Assembly: GCA_045863555.1 (NCBI GenBank)
Contig: BTUU01000001.1
Location: 186,001 to 250,000, forward strand
Source of the DNA: JACRLV01 sp045863555
Lineage (GTDB): Bacteria > Planctomycetota > Phycisphaerae > UBA1845 > Fen-1342
Direction: 5' to 3'
DNA length: 64,000 nucleotides
The notes under the pieces are model-generated. The model did no database searches. It saw nothing but the letters and a program-made list of their open reading frames with translations, and had not been told where the DNA came from. A program made the position numbers and the translations under genes. Each line of letters begins with the position of its first letter. The first letter of the stretch is position 1. Positions 17,261 through 26,197 of this stretch are shown here, piece by piece.

Positions 17261-17888
17261 CATGACCGCCTCGGACTTCGACTGGCGGGCCGCGTATCGA
17301 TACATCGTCGGCTGCGTGAATCCGCGGCCGATCGCGCTCGTCTCGACGATCAACGCCCGCGGCCAGCGCAATCTCGCACCATTCAGCTTCTTCAACATGG
17401 TCTCGGCCAACCCGCCCGTGCTGATGTTTGCGGCGTCGCTGAATCGCCGCGGCGAGCCGAAGCACACGCATGTGAACATCGCGGCGACGCGCGATTTCGT
17501 CGTCGCAATCGTCGACGCCCCGATCGCCGGGAAAATGGTTCGCTCGGCCGCGGAATTGCCCTATGGCGAAAGCGAGTTTGAGTTCTCGGGTCTGTCGCCC
17601 GGCCCGGCCCGGCACGTAGCCGCTGGTCTTGTGGCCGAAGCGCCCGTGAATATCGAGTGCCGGCTTCGGCAGATCGTCTCGATGGGCGACGGTTCCGGCG
17701 CCGGCCAGGTGATCTTCGGTGACGTGCTGGCCGTACACATTCGCGACGCGCTCCTCACTCCCGACGGTGAGCACGTCGATCCGCACAAGTTGAAAAGCGT
17801 CGGCCGGCTCGGCGGCGCGTGGTACTGCACGGTGGTCGACCCATACGAACTTCAGATCCCGGCCGTCGAGCCGCGCAGGTCGCCATGA
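17250..17888 (+). CDS. Flavin reductase-like FMN-binding split-barrel protein
   Basis: A 212-residue protein of the flavin reductase/DIM6-NTAB family. It has the conserved opening VNPRPIALVSTINARGQRNL, then APFSFFNMVSANPPVLMFA for FMN phosphate contacts, and TRDFVVAIV. It probably binds FMN and may reduce flavin or an unknown substrate with NAD(P)H. It overlaps folK by 11 bp, so it is co-translated with it. The family is functionally broad, and the specific partner is unknown. The C-terminus (VGRLGGAWYCTV) is as in typical members. Confidence 0.88.
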   Translation: MFIDMTASDFDWRAAYRYIVGCVNPRPIALVSTINARGQRNLAPFSFFNMVSANPPVLMFAASLNRRGEPKHTHVNIAATRDFVVAIVDAPIAGKMVRSAAELPYGESEFEFSGLSPGPARHVAAGLVAEAPVNIECRLRQIVSMGDGSGAGQVIFGDVLAVHIRDALLTPDGEHVDPHKLKSVGRLGGAWYCTVVDPYELQIPAVEPRRSP

Positions 17889-17929
17889 GCGCCGGCCGGA
17901 CCTTACCTGAGCCGCAGAGGAGTGTGCCC

Positions 17930-18268
17930 ATGTTCGATCGCGTCCGGTTGACAGTCCGCTTCACGGCCGCCGGAGTGCTGCTCGGCGCAGCGGCCATGCT
18001 GGTCGGTTGCGTGTCGCTCACCGCTCCTGAGCGGATCACCATCGGCGGTGCCGACTCCGAGCCTGTCGACAGCCGGAGTACGCCGCAGATCTCGACGGTC
18101 GAAGAGGGCCGCGCGGAGCTGGACAAGGCCTACCGGGCCCTCCGGCGCCTCGAGTCCGAAAACGCCGAACTCGCCCGCGACATCGACAAGCTCAAACGCG
18201 AACGCAACCAGTACAAGCGCGAGCGGGACGATTCTCGGAAAGCGCTGGAAGACTCCCGCGAGGACTGA
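17930..18268 (+). CDS. Small coiled-coil lipoprotein
   Basis: A 112-residue protein with a lipoprotein signal (AAGVLLGAAAMLVGC, Cys27) and a highly charged C-terminal coiled coil (about 60-112: EEGRAELDKAYRALRRLESE and on). ATG 17930 has AGAGGAG 7 nt upstream. It sits 41 bp after the flavoprotein gene and may belong to the same transcript. It resembles small envelope spacer lipoproteins only in layout; no family is assigned. Confidence 0.78.
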   Translation: MFDRVRLTVRFTAAGVLLGAAAMLVGCVSLTAPERITIGGADSEPVDSRSTPQISTVEEGRAELDKAYRALRRLESENAELARDIDKLKRERNQYKRERDDSRKALEDSRED

Positions 18269-18322
18269 TCTGAGGCTGCGCACCGGCTCGGCTCGTTCGA
18301 CGAAACGCCGCTCCGTACCGGC

Positions 18323-18350
18323 TGGAAAACACGCGCCCGCGCGTTACAAT
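18323..18350 (+). promoter_or_regulatory. Candidate promoter of tRNA-His
   Basis: TGGAAA (18323-18328), a 16-bp spacer and TACAAT (18345-18350). Transcription would begin about 13 nt before the tRNA. Confidence 0.5.
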
Positions 18351-18369
18351 CCCCGGTCCCAAACGGGAT

Positions 18370-18444
18370 GGTGGGCGTAGCTCAGCTGGCCAGAGCACGA
18401 GGTTGTGGTCCTCGGGGTCGCGGGTTCGAGCCCCGTCGCCCACC
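18370..18444 (+). tRNA. tRNA-His (anticodon GTG)
   Basis: Acceptor GTGGGCG (18371-18377) pairs with CGCCCAC (18437-18443). The extra G at 18370 faces discriminator C18444, the G-1:C73 pair specific to tRNA-His. Anticodon stem CGAGG/CCTCG holds loop TTGTGGT, anticodon GTG. The T arm is GCGGG-TTCGAGC-CCCGT. A full CCA end is not encoded. Confidence 0.97.
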
Positions 18445-18576
18445 CATTCTACTCTTCTGAATGCCGGTCATCGCGCCGCCCCCTCCCTGGAGGGGCGCGT
18501 CCGCCTTCGGCCGGCAGGCGCGCTGCTGACCGGCGAGGCGACCTCGACGGCTTGTCCGGCGTCCCGTCGCCCCGCG

Positions 18577-18927
18577 TCATTTCGAGTACTTGGGCTGGTA
18601 GAGCTGAATCGAAAACCCGCCCGGCGCCTTGAAGAACGTCACCAGCCCGTACCCGTGATCCTCAACATCCTGCGTGAATTCGACGCCCCGGGCGCACAGT
18701 TCCCGCACCGTCGTCGCGATGTCGTCGCAGTAGAACGAAATGTCGGCCGTGCCGGATGCGACATCTTCGCCGTCCGTCGGGTGAACGCCAAGGTCGGCCT
18801 CCGGCGCGTCGAAGATCAGCCACCCGTCGCCGACGTCCGCGCCGCGCAGCCCGAGCTTGTCACGGAAGAACGCGCGGAGTTCGGCCGCATGCGAGGAGTA
18901 GAACATGGCGTGCATCCCGCGAATCAT
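18577..18927 (-). CDS. VOC/glyoxalase-like domain protein
   Basis: A 116-residue single-domain protein of the vicinal oxygen chelate superfamily. It begins with a beta strand and helix MHAMFYSSHAAELRAFFRDKLGLR. The centre is GWLIFDAPEADLGVHPT, and it closes with GYGLVTFFKAPGGFSIQLYQ. Members are metal-dependent lyases, dioxygenases or resistance proteins; the substrate cannot be told. Start ATG 18927 has AAGGGAGG 7 nt upstream. It is the last gene of a minus-strand series after the DinB-like gene. Confidence 0.85.
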   Translation of the reverse strand: MIRGMHAMFYSSHAAELRAFFRDKLGLRGADVGDGWLIFDAPEADLGVHPTDGEDVASGTADISFYCDDIATTVRELCARGVEFTQDVEDHGYGLVTFFKAPGGFSIQLYQPKYSK

Positions 18928-19001
18928 CCGTTGCCTCCCTTGCGTTGTGGTGATGCGCCCGCCGCTGCGTCGAGCCCTGCGCGGTAGACCCGTCGCCGAC
19001 G

Positions 19002-19496
19002 TCACGCGTATCTGCGCCATTCCACCTCACCGGCACCGGCGCGGCGAAGCCGGCCGGAGAGCAGCGCCGCGTGGTGCTGGATGTGCCGGATGTTATGCAG
19101 TTGATGGTCGAGCTTGGGCATCATCTGGTGCCACGGAATGCCCGATTCGCGGGCACTGAGGTCGAGCGCTTCGACGCGCGCATCAACCGCCGCATCGACC
19201 TGGTTCCAGTAGTCGAGCAGCTCCGCCTGCGTATACGGATCATCGATCGCCGATCCGCTGCCCGGCGGCCACGGCAGGTCGTGATAGTCGTCGCGGTGGA
19301 GTTTCCACGGCGTAAACTGGGCCAGCGTCGGGCGGAGGTAGAGGTCGGTGAAATAGAGCGTGTGGTAAACGACGCGCCAGAAGGGCGCCTCGTCCTCGGG
19401 GCGGTTCCAGAGCGGCGCGGGGCACAGCTCGATCGCCTGGCGAAGCATCGCGAGCGCACCGTGGTACTGCCCCTTGAGCGCCGCCTTGATGTCCAT
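19002..19496 (-). CDS. DinB-like four-helix protein
   Basis: A 164-residue protein with a DinB/YfiT-like layout: an N-terminal helix, FWRVVYHTLYFTDLYLRP with the first conserved His, and a C-terminal HQLHNIRHIQHHAALL with the other metal-ligand His residues. Such proteins are putative metal-dependent thiol transferases or hydrolases. Here it is the gene after the heme A synthase-like gene, with a VOC protein following. The substrate is unknown. Confidence 0.85.
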   Translation of the reverse strand: MDIKAALKGQYHGALAMLRQAIELCPAPLWNRPEDEAPFWRVVYHTLYFTDLYLRPTLAQFTPWKLHRDDYHDLPWPPGSGSAIDDPYTQAELLDYWNQVDAAVDARVEALDLSARESGIPWHQMMPKLDHQLHNIRHIQHHAALLSGRLRRAGAGEVEWRRYA

Positions 19497-19575
19497 CGCA
19501 TCGTCCTTTGAAGGACCTCCTGCTCCGCCTGAACCGATGCCGTTCCCCTCATACTTGCACGGCCGCGCCGCACGG

Positions 19576-20964
19576 TCACGCCGTGGCCGCGTCTTGCGCC
19601 CCGCGCGGACCGGATGCCGGCGCTGGCGCGGTCGGCATCACGCGGATCAGCCGCATGTGCAGCACCAGCAGCAGTGCGGCCGCCGCGAGCAGCAGCGCCC
19701 CCGTCGACTGGTGGGCCGTCGTCAGCAGCACCTGGATCGGGTGCGGTTCGCCGGCGGGCGCTTCGTAGAGCACGGCCAGCAACGCGGCGGCCCCCAGAGC
19801 GAGTTGTACCCCGAGCAGGATCAATAGCCCTCCACCCAGGGTTGCCAGCGACGGTACGTCCTCGTAGAGACCCCACGCGCGGATCCCGACTGCCGCGACC
19901 ACCGCCGTGACAATCACGGCCATCGAAATGTGGATGATCATCCCTTCCTGGAAGTGGCGGAGAATCGCGCCGAGGATCAACTGAATCACCAGCATGCCGA
20001 TTGCCGCGATCTGGAGCACTCGATCGGTTGCCGCGGCCGGCCGCTGCTGGTTCCGACTCGCCGCCGCATCGGCCGAGGACCACTCGGGAGACAGCACGCC
20101 CCGGAGACAGACCAGCCCGGCAAAAAAAGCCTGCGCGAGCACACCGTGAATCACTGCGAGCGTCAGGTTCGGCGCCATGACGGATGGATCGTCGCTGAGT
20201 GTCAGATGCCCCGTAACGCGAAGCGCCCCGAGAAGGCCCTGTCCGCAGACGGTCACGAAGAGGATCCAGGCGAACACGCGCACCCAGACGCGCGGCTCGC
20301 GGCGCTGGATGTAGACCGCCAGCACGAGCATCGTCAGCCCGACGAGCGAACCCGCCAGCCGGTGAGCGTGCTCGTAGTAGATACCCCCGGTCATCTTCGC
20401 CAGCGGGAAGAGGAACATGTTATAGCCGTACGAATTCGGCCAGTCCGGCACTGCCAGCCCGGCTTCAAACCCCGTGACGACGCCGCCGGCGACGAGCACG
20501 ACCAGCGTCGCGCCGCAGGCCGCCGTGGTAAACCGATGCCGCCAGACCGCATCGGGGGCCGTCGCCCGTGCGGGATTCCGTCCGAAGAGGGCAGCCCCCG
20601 CCGCGCCGAGAAGCGCGAAGGCGATCAGCGTCCCCGCGATCCACACCGGCGCGAGCGTGGCGAGGTCGCCGGGCAGCAGCTTGCGGCCGTCCTTTCCGCC
20701 CAGAAGGCTGCCGATGATCAGCAGGTTCAGCAGTCCCGCGATGAGCCCGACCGCTGCTCCGCCGCGCACGCCCCGAAGCGTCGCTCTGGAGATGGCCGCT
20801 CCGCCCGCGATCATGATGGCGACGAAGAGGGCAAATAGGACGACCGGCGAGAGCGAAACGAGCGGAAGGCGGCCGACATAGGCGGCGGCCCACATCGCGA
20901 CGGTGGTTCCGAAACCGACGGCGAGGAGATCGGCCTGTCCGGGCCGCTCGGCGTTGAGCGTCAT
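19576..20964 (-). CDS. COX15/CtaA-type heme A synthase-like protein with N-terminal membrane extension
   Basis: A 462-residue membrane protein. Residues about 140-462 match the CtaA/Cox15 family, which oxidises heme O to heme A for cytochrome oxidase. Motifs are TGFEAGLAVPDWPNSYG, EHAHRLAGSLVGL (His199 and His201), AVIHGVLAQ, HFQEGMIIHISMAV and TAHQSTGALL, giving the expected heme-ligand His pairs. Residues 1-138 are an extra Ala/Leu/Gly-rich domain of about four helices that is not part of normal CtaA. ATG 20964 was chosen; the 14 extra residues upstream are Arg-rich. A TAGAAT hexamer at 21020-21025 (minus) may be a -10. No cytochrome oxidase gene is nearby. Confidence 0.87.
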   Translation of the reverse strand: MTLNAERPGQADLLAVGFGTTVAMWAAAYVGRLPLVSLSPVVLFALFVAIMIAGGAAISRATLRGVRGGAAVGLIAGLLNLLIIGSLLGGKDGRKLLPGDLATLAPVWIAGTLIAFALLGAAGAALFGRNPARATAPDAVWRHRFTTAACGATLVVLVAGGVVTGFEAGLAVPDWPNSYGYNMFLFPLAKMTGGIYYEHAHRLAGSLVGLTMLVLAVYIQRREPRVWVRVFAWILFVTVCGQGLLGALRVTGHLTLSDDPSVMAPNLTLAVIHGVLAQAFFAGLVCLRGVLSPEWSSADAAASRNQQRPAAATDRVLQIAAIGMLVIQLILGAILRHFQEGMIIHISMAVIVTAVVAAVGIRAWGLYEDVPSLATLGGGLLILLGVQLALGAAALLAVLYEAPAGEPHPIQVLLTTAHQSTGALLLAAAALLLVLHMRLIRVMPTAPAPASGPRGAQDAATA

Positions 20965-21054
20965 CTTGCATCCAATCCTGCGGTAGCGCCACAACCTGGC
21001 GGGCAACGACCGACCGAAGATTCTAGCGGGAACGGGCGATCCGGTGGGTCGACG

Positions 21055-22317
21055 CTACCAGATCGTGAGCGCCCGCCGGTTGGGCCGGCCGACCAGTGGC
21101 CAGGCCCCGCTGCCGAGAATGACGGAGAAAAGATCGCCGCCGCGGGCGTGGACAAGCCGGGTGATGAACAGCAGCGAAGCGAGTGCTGCGCCGACCATGA
21201 AACCGCCGAGGTGCGCCCAGTGCGCCACGAAATCCTCAGTGCCGAGGTACACGTCCAGCGCGTCCCACCCGATGTAGAACAGCACGACAAAGAAACCGCG
21301 CACGGCGAACCCGTTGTAGAACAGCACGAGCAGAACCCGAAGCCAGACGGCGACGTGAACTCGGGCGGCCGGCAGAAGAACGGCATAAACCCCGGCGAGC
21401 CCCATGATCGCTCCGGATGCGCCGAGTGTCGGATGAAACGGAGCGTCTGGCTGCGCGATCGATTCGATCCATATCGATCCGTACGCAAGGAGCGGATAGA
21501 GGATCGCGGTCAGGGTGTTGCCGATCAGCATGTTGACGCGCGTGCCGAAAATGAGAAGGAACAGCAGGTTTCCGGCGAGGTGGAGCATACCGCCGTGCAG
21601 CAGCGTGCACGTCAGCGGCTGGTACCACCGGGCGCCGATTGCGGGATCGAATACCTGGTCGTCAACTTCCGTTCTTTCGCCCATCCACGCCATCAGATTC
21701 GCAAGCTCGACCGACGGCGTTTCCCCGCGGTCCATCCGAACGATCGCCGCGAAGTAATACCAGACGCTGAAGACCGTGGTGACGAGCGCAATCCCCCGGA
21801 CCACCCACGGCTTGCGAAATCCGAACGCCTCGGAAGCCATCGGCAGCACGCCGAACCAGATGAACCAGCTGATGACGCGGATGGCCGTTTCCCACGCCGT
21901 GTACGCAGCCGCGATGTGCTCATCGTCGTACATCTGCACCGATCGGCCGGACTTGATATTGACCCCGCAATCGACGCAGAACTTTGAGGTGACGGGCCAC
22001 TCGCGCCCGCAACACGGACACTCACGGCCCTGGCCGGGCGTAACCGCGGCGGCCGGCGCGGGCGCCGGGCGGGGGGGCGACTGGCTCGATCGCGGGCCGG
22101 CGGGCGGAGTCGGTGCGAGCGTGTACGTCGTGCGTTCGGCGAGCGTCGGGAAGAAGTCATCCGCCGCCGTCGCAGACGCGGCGGACTCGGCGGCAGCCGG
22201 GATCGTTACGATGGCCCGGCACGCCGGACAGCGGACGCGCCGGCCGGCCCACTCGGTCTTCACGGCGAGCCGTTTGCCGCATGCGCACGCGACCCGCGTC
22301 ATTCCCTGATCGTTCAT
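21055..22317 (-). CDS. Rhomboid-family intramembrane serine protease with two zinc ribbons
   Basis: A 420-residue protein. Residues 11-33 (CACG...CPAC) form a zinc-ribbon-like module. A Pro/Ala linker follows. A second ribbon spans 100-117 (CPCC...CVDC). Membrane helices run from about 145. The rhomboid core has HGGMLHLAGN (241-250), GASGAIMG with catalytic Ser301, and HWAHLGG with catalytic His369. The catalytic dyad is intact, so it should cleave membrane substrates. The two cytoplasmic ribbons probably recruit substrate or partners (inference). It lies between the phosphatase and the CtaA-like gene on the same strand. Confidence 0.92.
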   Translation of the reverse strand: MNDQGMTRVACACGKRLAVKTEWAGRRVRCPACRAIVTIPAAAESAASATAADDFFPTLAERTTYTLAPTPPAGPRSSQSPPRPAPAPAAAVTPGQGRECPCCGREWPVTSKFCVDCGVNIKSGRSVQMYDDEHIAAAYTAWETAIRVISWFIWFGVLPMASEAFGFRKPWVVRGIALVTTVFSVWYYFAAIVRMDRGETPSVELANLMAWMGERTEVDDQVFDPAIGARWYQPLTCTLLHGGMLHLAGNLLFLLIFGTRVNMLIGNTLTAILYPLLAYGSIWIESIAQPDAPFHPTLGASGAIMGLAGVYAVLLPAARVHVAVWLRVLLVLFYNGFAVRGFFVVLFYIGWDALDVYLGTEDFVAHWAHLGGFMVGAALASLLFITRLVHARGGDLFSVILGSGAWPLVGRPNRRALTIW

Positions 22318-22389
22318 CTGGTCACAAATCGCTGTTTATCAGTGCAATGATGACGAACCACGGCACATTCGGCCAGGATCGTCGAAAGG

Positions 22390-23643
22390 TCAACGCGTCC
22401 ACGAGATTTCGTCGAGGACCCGGCCATCCGCGTCGATCTGCACCAGCGTGAGTCGATCCCCGTCGATCGTGATTCTCGTGTAGCTGTGCACATCATCCCG
22501 GCCGGCCGCCAGCCAGGCGGGCTGACTCTCGGGCGACTGAAAGCTGTAGAGATTCGCCCCGCCCGCTCCGCTGACGATGTAGACGATGCCCTCCCGCGGA
22601 GTGACGATTTGGCCGCCGCGCAGGGGTCTCGATCGCTCGTAGAGGTGGTCGTGCCCCGAGAAGACGGCCGTAACGCCGGCCTTCTCGAATACGGGGACAA
22701 GCGTCCGTGCTACTTCGTCCGAGGGCCGGTGCTTTCCGGCGGTGTAGGGCGGATGGTGCAGCACGGCAAAGCGCCATTTCGGCGTGGTGGGTTCGCCGAA
22801 GACCGCGGCGACCCAGGGCGCGACCGTATCGCGAAGGACGGCTTCATTCAGGTTTGAATCGACGACGACGAATCGCGCGTCTGCGTAATCGAACCAGTAG
22901 CTATGCTCCGCCGGCAGGCCCGCGGGACCGTTGGCGGGAAGGTCGAAGACCTCGCGGTACGGCTCGCCCTCGAAATCGCGAACGTCGTGGTTGCCCAGCG
23001 ACGGCCAAAGGGCGATGTCTCGAAGGACGGCGCGGTAGGGCTGGAAGAAGCGCTGGTAATAGTCATCGCGCGAGCCGTCGGGATAAACAACGTCGCCGGT
23101 GTGGACGATGAAATCGGGAGATTCGGCCGCGATTCTCGCGCCGATGCGAAACTGGCCCTGCGTAGCCTTGCCCGTGTCGCCGAAGACGATGAACGAAAAC
23201 GCCTGGCCGCGCGGCTTGGCCGTGTGAAAGCGTCCCCCGGCGAGCTGCTTGTCACCGGCGCTGATCGTGTACTCGTACGCGGTCGCGGGGATGAGCCCGG
23301 TAAGCGCTACGCGCCGCGCACGGCCCGTCCCGGTCACGATGGCGGGCACATCGTCCCCGCCCGCGGTTTTCACGCGGATCGTCGTCGGCCGATCGTGATT
23401 CTGCGTCCAGACGAGAACCGCCGATGTCTCCGTGGGCTGCTGGAGCATCGGTCCTTCGCGGATCGCCAGCGGGGCGAGCAGCGGCGCAAGGAATTGCAGG
23501 CCCAGTCCGAGCAGGAGGAATGCGCCCACGCCCAGGAGCACGCGCCGCTGGCCCGCTCGTTTGCGGGCCCAACGAGCCTCGAGATCGTCCGGCGTCTCTT
23601 CCTCGAAGGGGAGTTCGCCCTCGTCGTGTTCGGCAGGTTTCAT
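22390..23643 (-). CDS. Membrane-anchored purple acid phosphatase-like metallophosphoesterase
   Basis: A 417-residue protein. An acidic N-terminus and one TM helix (about 34-58) lead to a fibronectin III-like domain (about 65-140). The calcineurin-like phosphoesterase domain is about 147-370. All metal motifs are visible: GDTG, HTGDVVYPDG, SLGNHD, VLHHPPY and FSGHDHLYERS. Its start overlaps the upstream stop (ATGA), so it is translationally coupled to the HEAT-like protein. It likely removes phosphate from extracytoplasmic esters; the substrate is unknown. Confidence 0.92.
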   Translation of the reverse strand: MKPAEHDEGELPFEEETPDDLEARWARKRAGQRRVLLGVGAFLLLGLGLQFLAPLLAPLAIREGPMLQQPTETSAVLVWTQNHDRPTTIRVKTAGGDDVPAIVTGTGRARRVALTGLIPATAYEYTISAGDKQLAGGRFHTAKPRGQAFSFIVFGDTGKATQGQFRIGARIAAESPDFIVHTGDVVYPDGSRDDYYQRFFQPYRAVLRDIALWPSLGNHDVRDFEGEPYREVFDLPANGPAGLPAEHSYWFDYADARFVVVDSNLNEAVLRDTVAPWVAAVFGEPTTPKWRFAVLHHPPYTAGKHRPSDEVARTLVPVFEKAGVTAVFSGHDHLYERSRPLRGGQIVTPREGIVYIVSGAGGANLYSFQSPESQPAWLAAGRDDVHSYTRITIDGDRLTLVQIDADGRVLDEISWTR

Positions 23644-24782
23644 GGCATTTGCGGTGTGGCCGGGTCGGCGGTCCGGCTTGCGGGTTGTGAGGCCGGGCGC
23701 GAGGCCGGGGTCAGCCCCTCAGGCGGACGCCGTTCGCCCTTCGGTTTCGAGGCATATTGATCGAGCCAGGCGCGCAGGGCCCGCGTGCCGTCGCGGCGTG
23801 CGAAGTCATCGGCAAACCCTCGGTGGTCGGTTTCGGGCACGGATACGACCCCGAACCGCGCGGCGTCGAGTTCGTAGATCTCGCACAGCGCAAGCAGAGC
23901 GGTGTCGCCGACCGTCTGTGAGATCAACCCGCCGCCGCCGCCAAGGCTGCGCAGATTGGCGATGCGTGGGTCGTCGAGCGCCTGCATCAGAATCTCCCTC
24001 GATCGCTCGTCGCGGAGCCTGCCGAGCGAGAGGGCCGCCTGGCCGACAGCGTGCGCATCCCACCGGTTGGGCGCGGGCTTGGCCCACGTGGCGAACGCCT
24101 TGATCAGCACCGGTACCGATTCGGTGTATCCGGCGGCCGCGATGATCTCGAACGCTTTGGCCGTGTAGACGCCGAGCGTAACCACGACGTCGGCCTGCGC
24201 GGGACCGTAGAAATCCGCCGCGACCGCCTCCGTGACGCCCTGCACATACCGGGCGAGCCCGCGCGCGACAACGAAATCGTGGAGCTTTGCGGCCGCCTCG
24301 ATCGCCACGTCGGCGACGTCGCCGTTCTCGTCGTCAACCGCCTTGCAGAGCAGCACGCCCGCCCCGGTGTTCGGATCGAGCGGGATCTGGTTCACCGCCG
24401 ATTCGCGGACCAGCGCGCTGTCGTCGAAGAGCTTACGGACGAGCAGCGGGTACTGCGCGTTGAATTCGTCGAAGAGCTTTCGGTCAGGCTCCGGCAGATC
24501 GACCCGATACAGTCGCATTCGTAGCGCTCCGGCGATCCGGCCGATTGCCTCGCGGATGCGCTTCACCTCGGCGGCGGGCCGTGATTCGAGCGAGCCGATC
24601 GTCTCGCTCAGGGGACCGACCAGGCGCGCGACGAGCTTGTCCGCCGCCTCTTCCGCGTCGGCTTCCTCGCCCCGGGCAATGGTGTCGACGAGTTTTTTCA
24701 GCTCCGCGTCGCCCGACTGTGCGACCGCGAACGGTGCGAGCATCAGACACGCTGCGATGAAGGCGGCCGATCGGAAAATCAC
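23640..24782 (-). CDS. Exported helical-repeat (HEAT-like) protein
   Basis: A 380-residue protein with a signal peptide (FIAACLMLAPFAVAQ) and Ala/Leu-rich helical repeats. LVRKLFDDSALVRESAVNQI and GQAALSLGRLRDERSREIL are typical of HEAT/PBS-like units. The tail is a low-complexity Pro/Ala/Ser segment (PASRPASQPASR). It is probably a scaffold in the envelope. It lies 4 bp after coaD and overlaps the phosphatase start by 4 bp. It may act with that phosphatase (inference from coupling). Confidence 0.78.
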   Translation of the reverse strand: MIFRSAAFIAACLMLAPFAVAQSGDAELKKLVDTIARGEEADAEEAADKLVARLVGPLSETIGSLESRPAAEVKRIREAIGRIAGALRMRLYRVDLPEPDRKLFDEFNAQYPLLVRKLFDDSALVRESAVNQIPLDPNTGAGVLLCKAVDDENGDVADVAIEAAAKLHDFVVARGLARYVQGVTEAVAADFYGPAQADVVVTLGVYTAKAFEIIAAAGYTESVPVLIKAFATWAKPAPNRWDAHAVGQAALSLGRLRDERSREILMQALDDPRIANLRSLGGGGGLISQTVGDTALLALCEIYELDAARFGVVSVPETDHRGFADDFARRDGTRALRAWLDQYASKPKGERRPPEGLTPASRPASQPASRTADPATPQMP

Positions 24783-24786
24783 GCGT

Positions 24787-25329
24787 TCACGCTCGCTTTC
24801 GTCGCGTCACGCGGCGGCGGCCCCGGGGCGGTTCGTGCTTTTCCGCCATGCGCCGCGCGACGTTGTCCGGCACCAGCCGCTTGAGTCTGTCGACATCGCC
24901 GCCGCTCAGTTCGAAGATCTGTTTGACATACGTGCTCGACGTCATCACGTGCTGGTCGCTGGTCAGCAGGAAGACCGTCTCGATGCCGCCGATGGCGAGG
25001 TTGACGTTGGCCTGCTGGAGTTCCGCGCTGAGATCGGCCAGGTCGCGAATGCCCCGGATCAGCACACGTGCGCCGCAGTTCCGCACGAAGTCCATCGTCA
25101 GGCCCTCGTAGGAGTCCAGCGACACATTTCGCATGTGGGCGATGTGCGGCCGGATGAGCTTGATCCGCTCTTCCGGCGAGAAGATCGGCTGCTTCCCGGG
25201 GTTCAGGCCGACGCCGACGATCAGCCGGTTAAAGAGTCTTGCGGCGCGGCGGATGACATCGAGGTGGCCGTGCGTGATCGGGTCGAATGAGCCGGGATAG
25301 ACGGCCGTGATATGGGCTGAATCGTGCAT
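24787..25329 (-). CDS. coaD: Phosphopantetheine adenylyltransferase
   Basis: The penultimate step of CoA synthesis: it joins ATP and 4'-phosphopantetheine to dephospho-CoA. It is 180 residues; the family norm is about 160. Motifs are PGSFDPITHGHLDVIRRA (nucleotidyl HxGH), RGIRDLADLSAE for substrate binding, and VMTSSTYVKQI near the end. The last 20 residues (PPRGRRRVTRRKRA) are a basic extension. It is divergent from nnrE across 154 bp and heads a minus-strand operon with the HEAT-like and phosphatase genes. Confidence 0.95.
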   Translation of the reverse strand: MHDSAHITAVYPGSFDPITHGHLDVIRRAARLFNRLIVGVGLNPGKQPIFSPEERIKLIRPHIAHMRNVSLDSYEGLTMDFVRNCGARVLIRGIRDLADLSAELQQANVNLAIGGIETVFLLTSDQHVMTSSTYVKQIFELSGGDVDRLKRLVPDNVARRMAEKHEPPRGRRRVTRRKRA

Positions 25330-25483
25330 TCTCCGCGTAAGGTAACGAGACGCTGGCCGAGAGGGCAAACGGTCGCGCCGAAATCGCGCGACAGCCGATG
25401 AGCGACTTCGCGCGGCCGTCCGCATCGACGCGGGGCCGCGCCGCCCGCTTGGCAGGTCAGGCCGTGCAGGCAAGAATGCGGCG

Positions 25484-26179
25484 ATGATCCCGTATGAACC
25501 CGGTGTCCCCCTTACCTGTCGGCAGATTCGGGAGATCGACGTCCTCGCGATCGAGCACCTGGGTGTGCCCGGCCTGATCCTCATGGAAAACGCGGCGCGA
25601 TCCGCGGCCGAATTCGCCCATGCATCGCTGATCGATCCCCGCCGGGCCGCGGTCGTGGTGCTGTGCGGCTCCGGCAACAACGGCGGCGACGGCCTCGCGA
25701 TCGCGCGCCATCTCGCGAACGCCGAAGTGCCTGTGCGTGTGATCACGGCGGTTCCGCTCGACCGCTACGCCGGCGATGCGGCGACGAACCTCGGAATCGT
25801 GCGCCGACAGCAGATTGAACTCGTCGACGCCTCGACGTCCGAAGGCCTCGCTACCGCCCGTGCCTGGATCGCCGCGGCCGATCTGATCGTCGATGCGCTC
25901 CTCGGCACCGGTGCAGCCGGCGCGCCGCGGGGCGTGATGATCGACTTGATCCGCGCGGCGAATGCGTCCGCCCGCGCGCGGCGGCTCGCGATCGACATCC
26001 CCTCGGGGCTCGACGGTGACACCGGCACGCCGCACAGCCCCTGCTTCAAGGCGGATGCGACCGTGACGTTTGTTGCGGAAAAAACGGGCTTTGCGACGCC
26101 GGCCGCCCGAGCCGTCCTCGGAAGGGTGATCGTCGTGGGAATCGGCGTTCCGCCCTCGCTGATCCCGCGCACCGCCTGA
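25484..26179 (+). CDS. nnrE: NAD(P)H-hydrate epimerase (YjeF N-terminal domain)
   Basis: A 231-residue YjeF_N-domain enzyme that epimerises R- to S-NAD(P)HX in metabolite repair. Motifs are LTCRQIREIDVLAIEHLGVP, LMENAARS, the nucleotide-binding CGSGNNGGDGLAIARHL, DALLGTG and DIPSGLDGDTG, and the ending is KTGF..P followed by a short tail. The dehydratase (NnrD) domain that is fused in many bacteria is absent here. It converges on the ABC permease gene. Confidence 0.92.
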   Translation: MIPYEPGVPLTCRQIREIDVLAIEHLGVPGLILMENAARSAAEFAHASLIDPRRAAVVVLCGSGNNGGDGLAIARHLANAEVPVRVITAVPLDRYAGDAATNLGIVRRQQIELVDASTSEGLATARAWIAAADLIVDALLGTGAAGAPRGVMIDLIRAANASARARRLAIDIPSGLDGDTGTPHSPCFKADATVTFVAEKTGFATPAARAVLGRVIVVGIGVPPSLIPRTA

Positions 26180-26197
26180 TTGATGCCTCGCGGCGCG

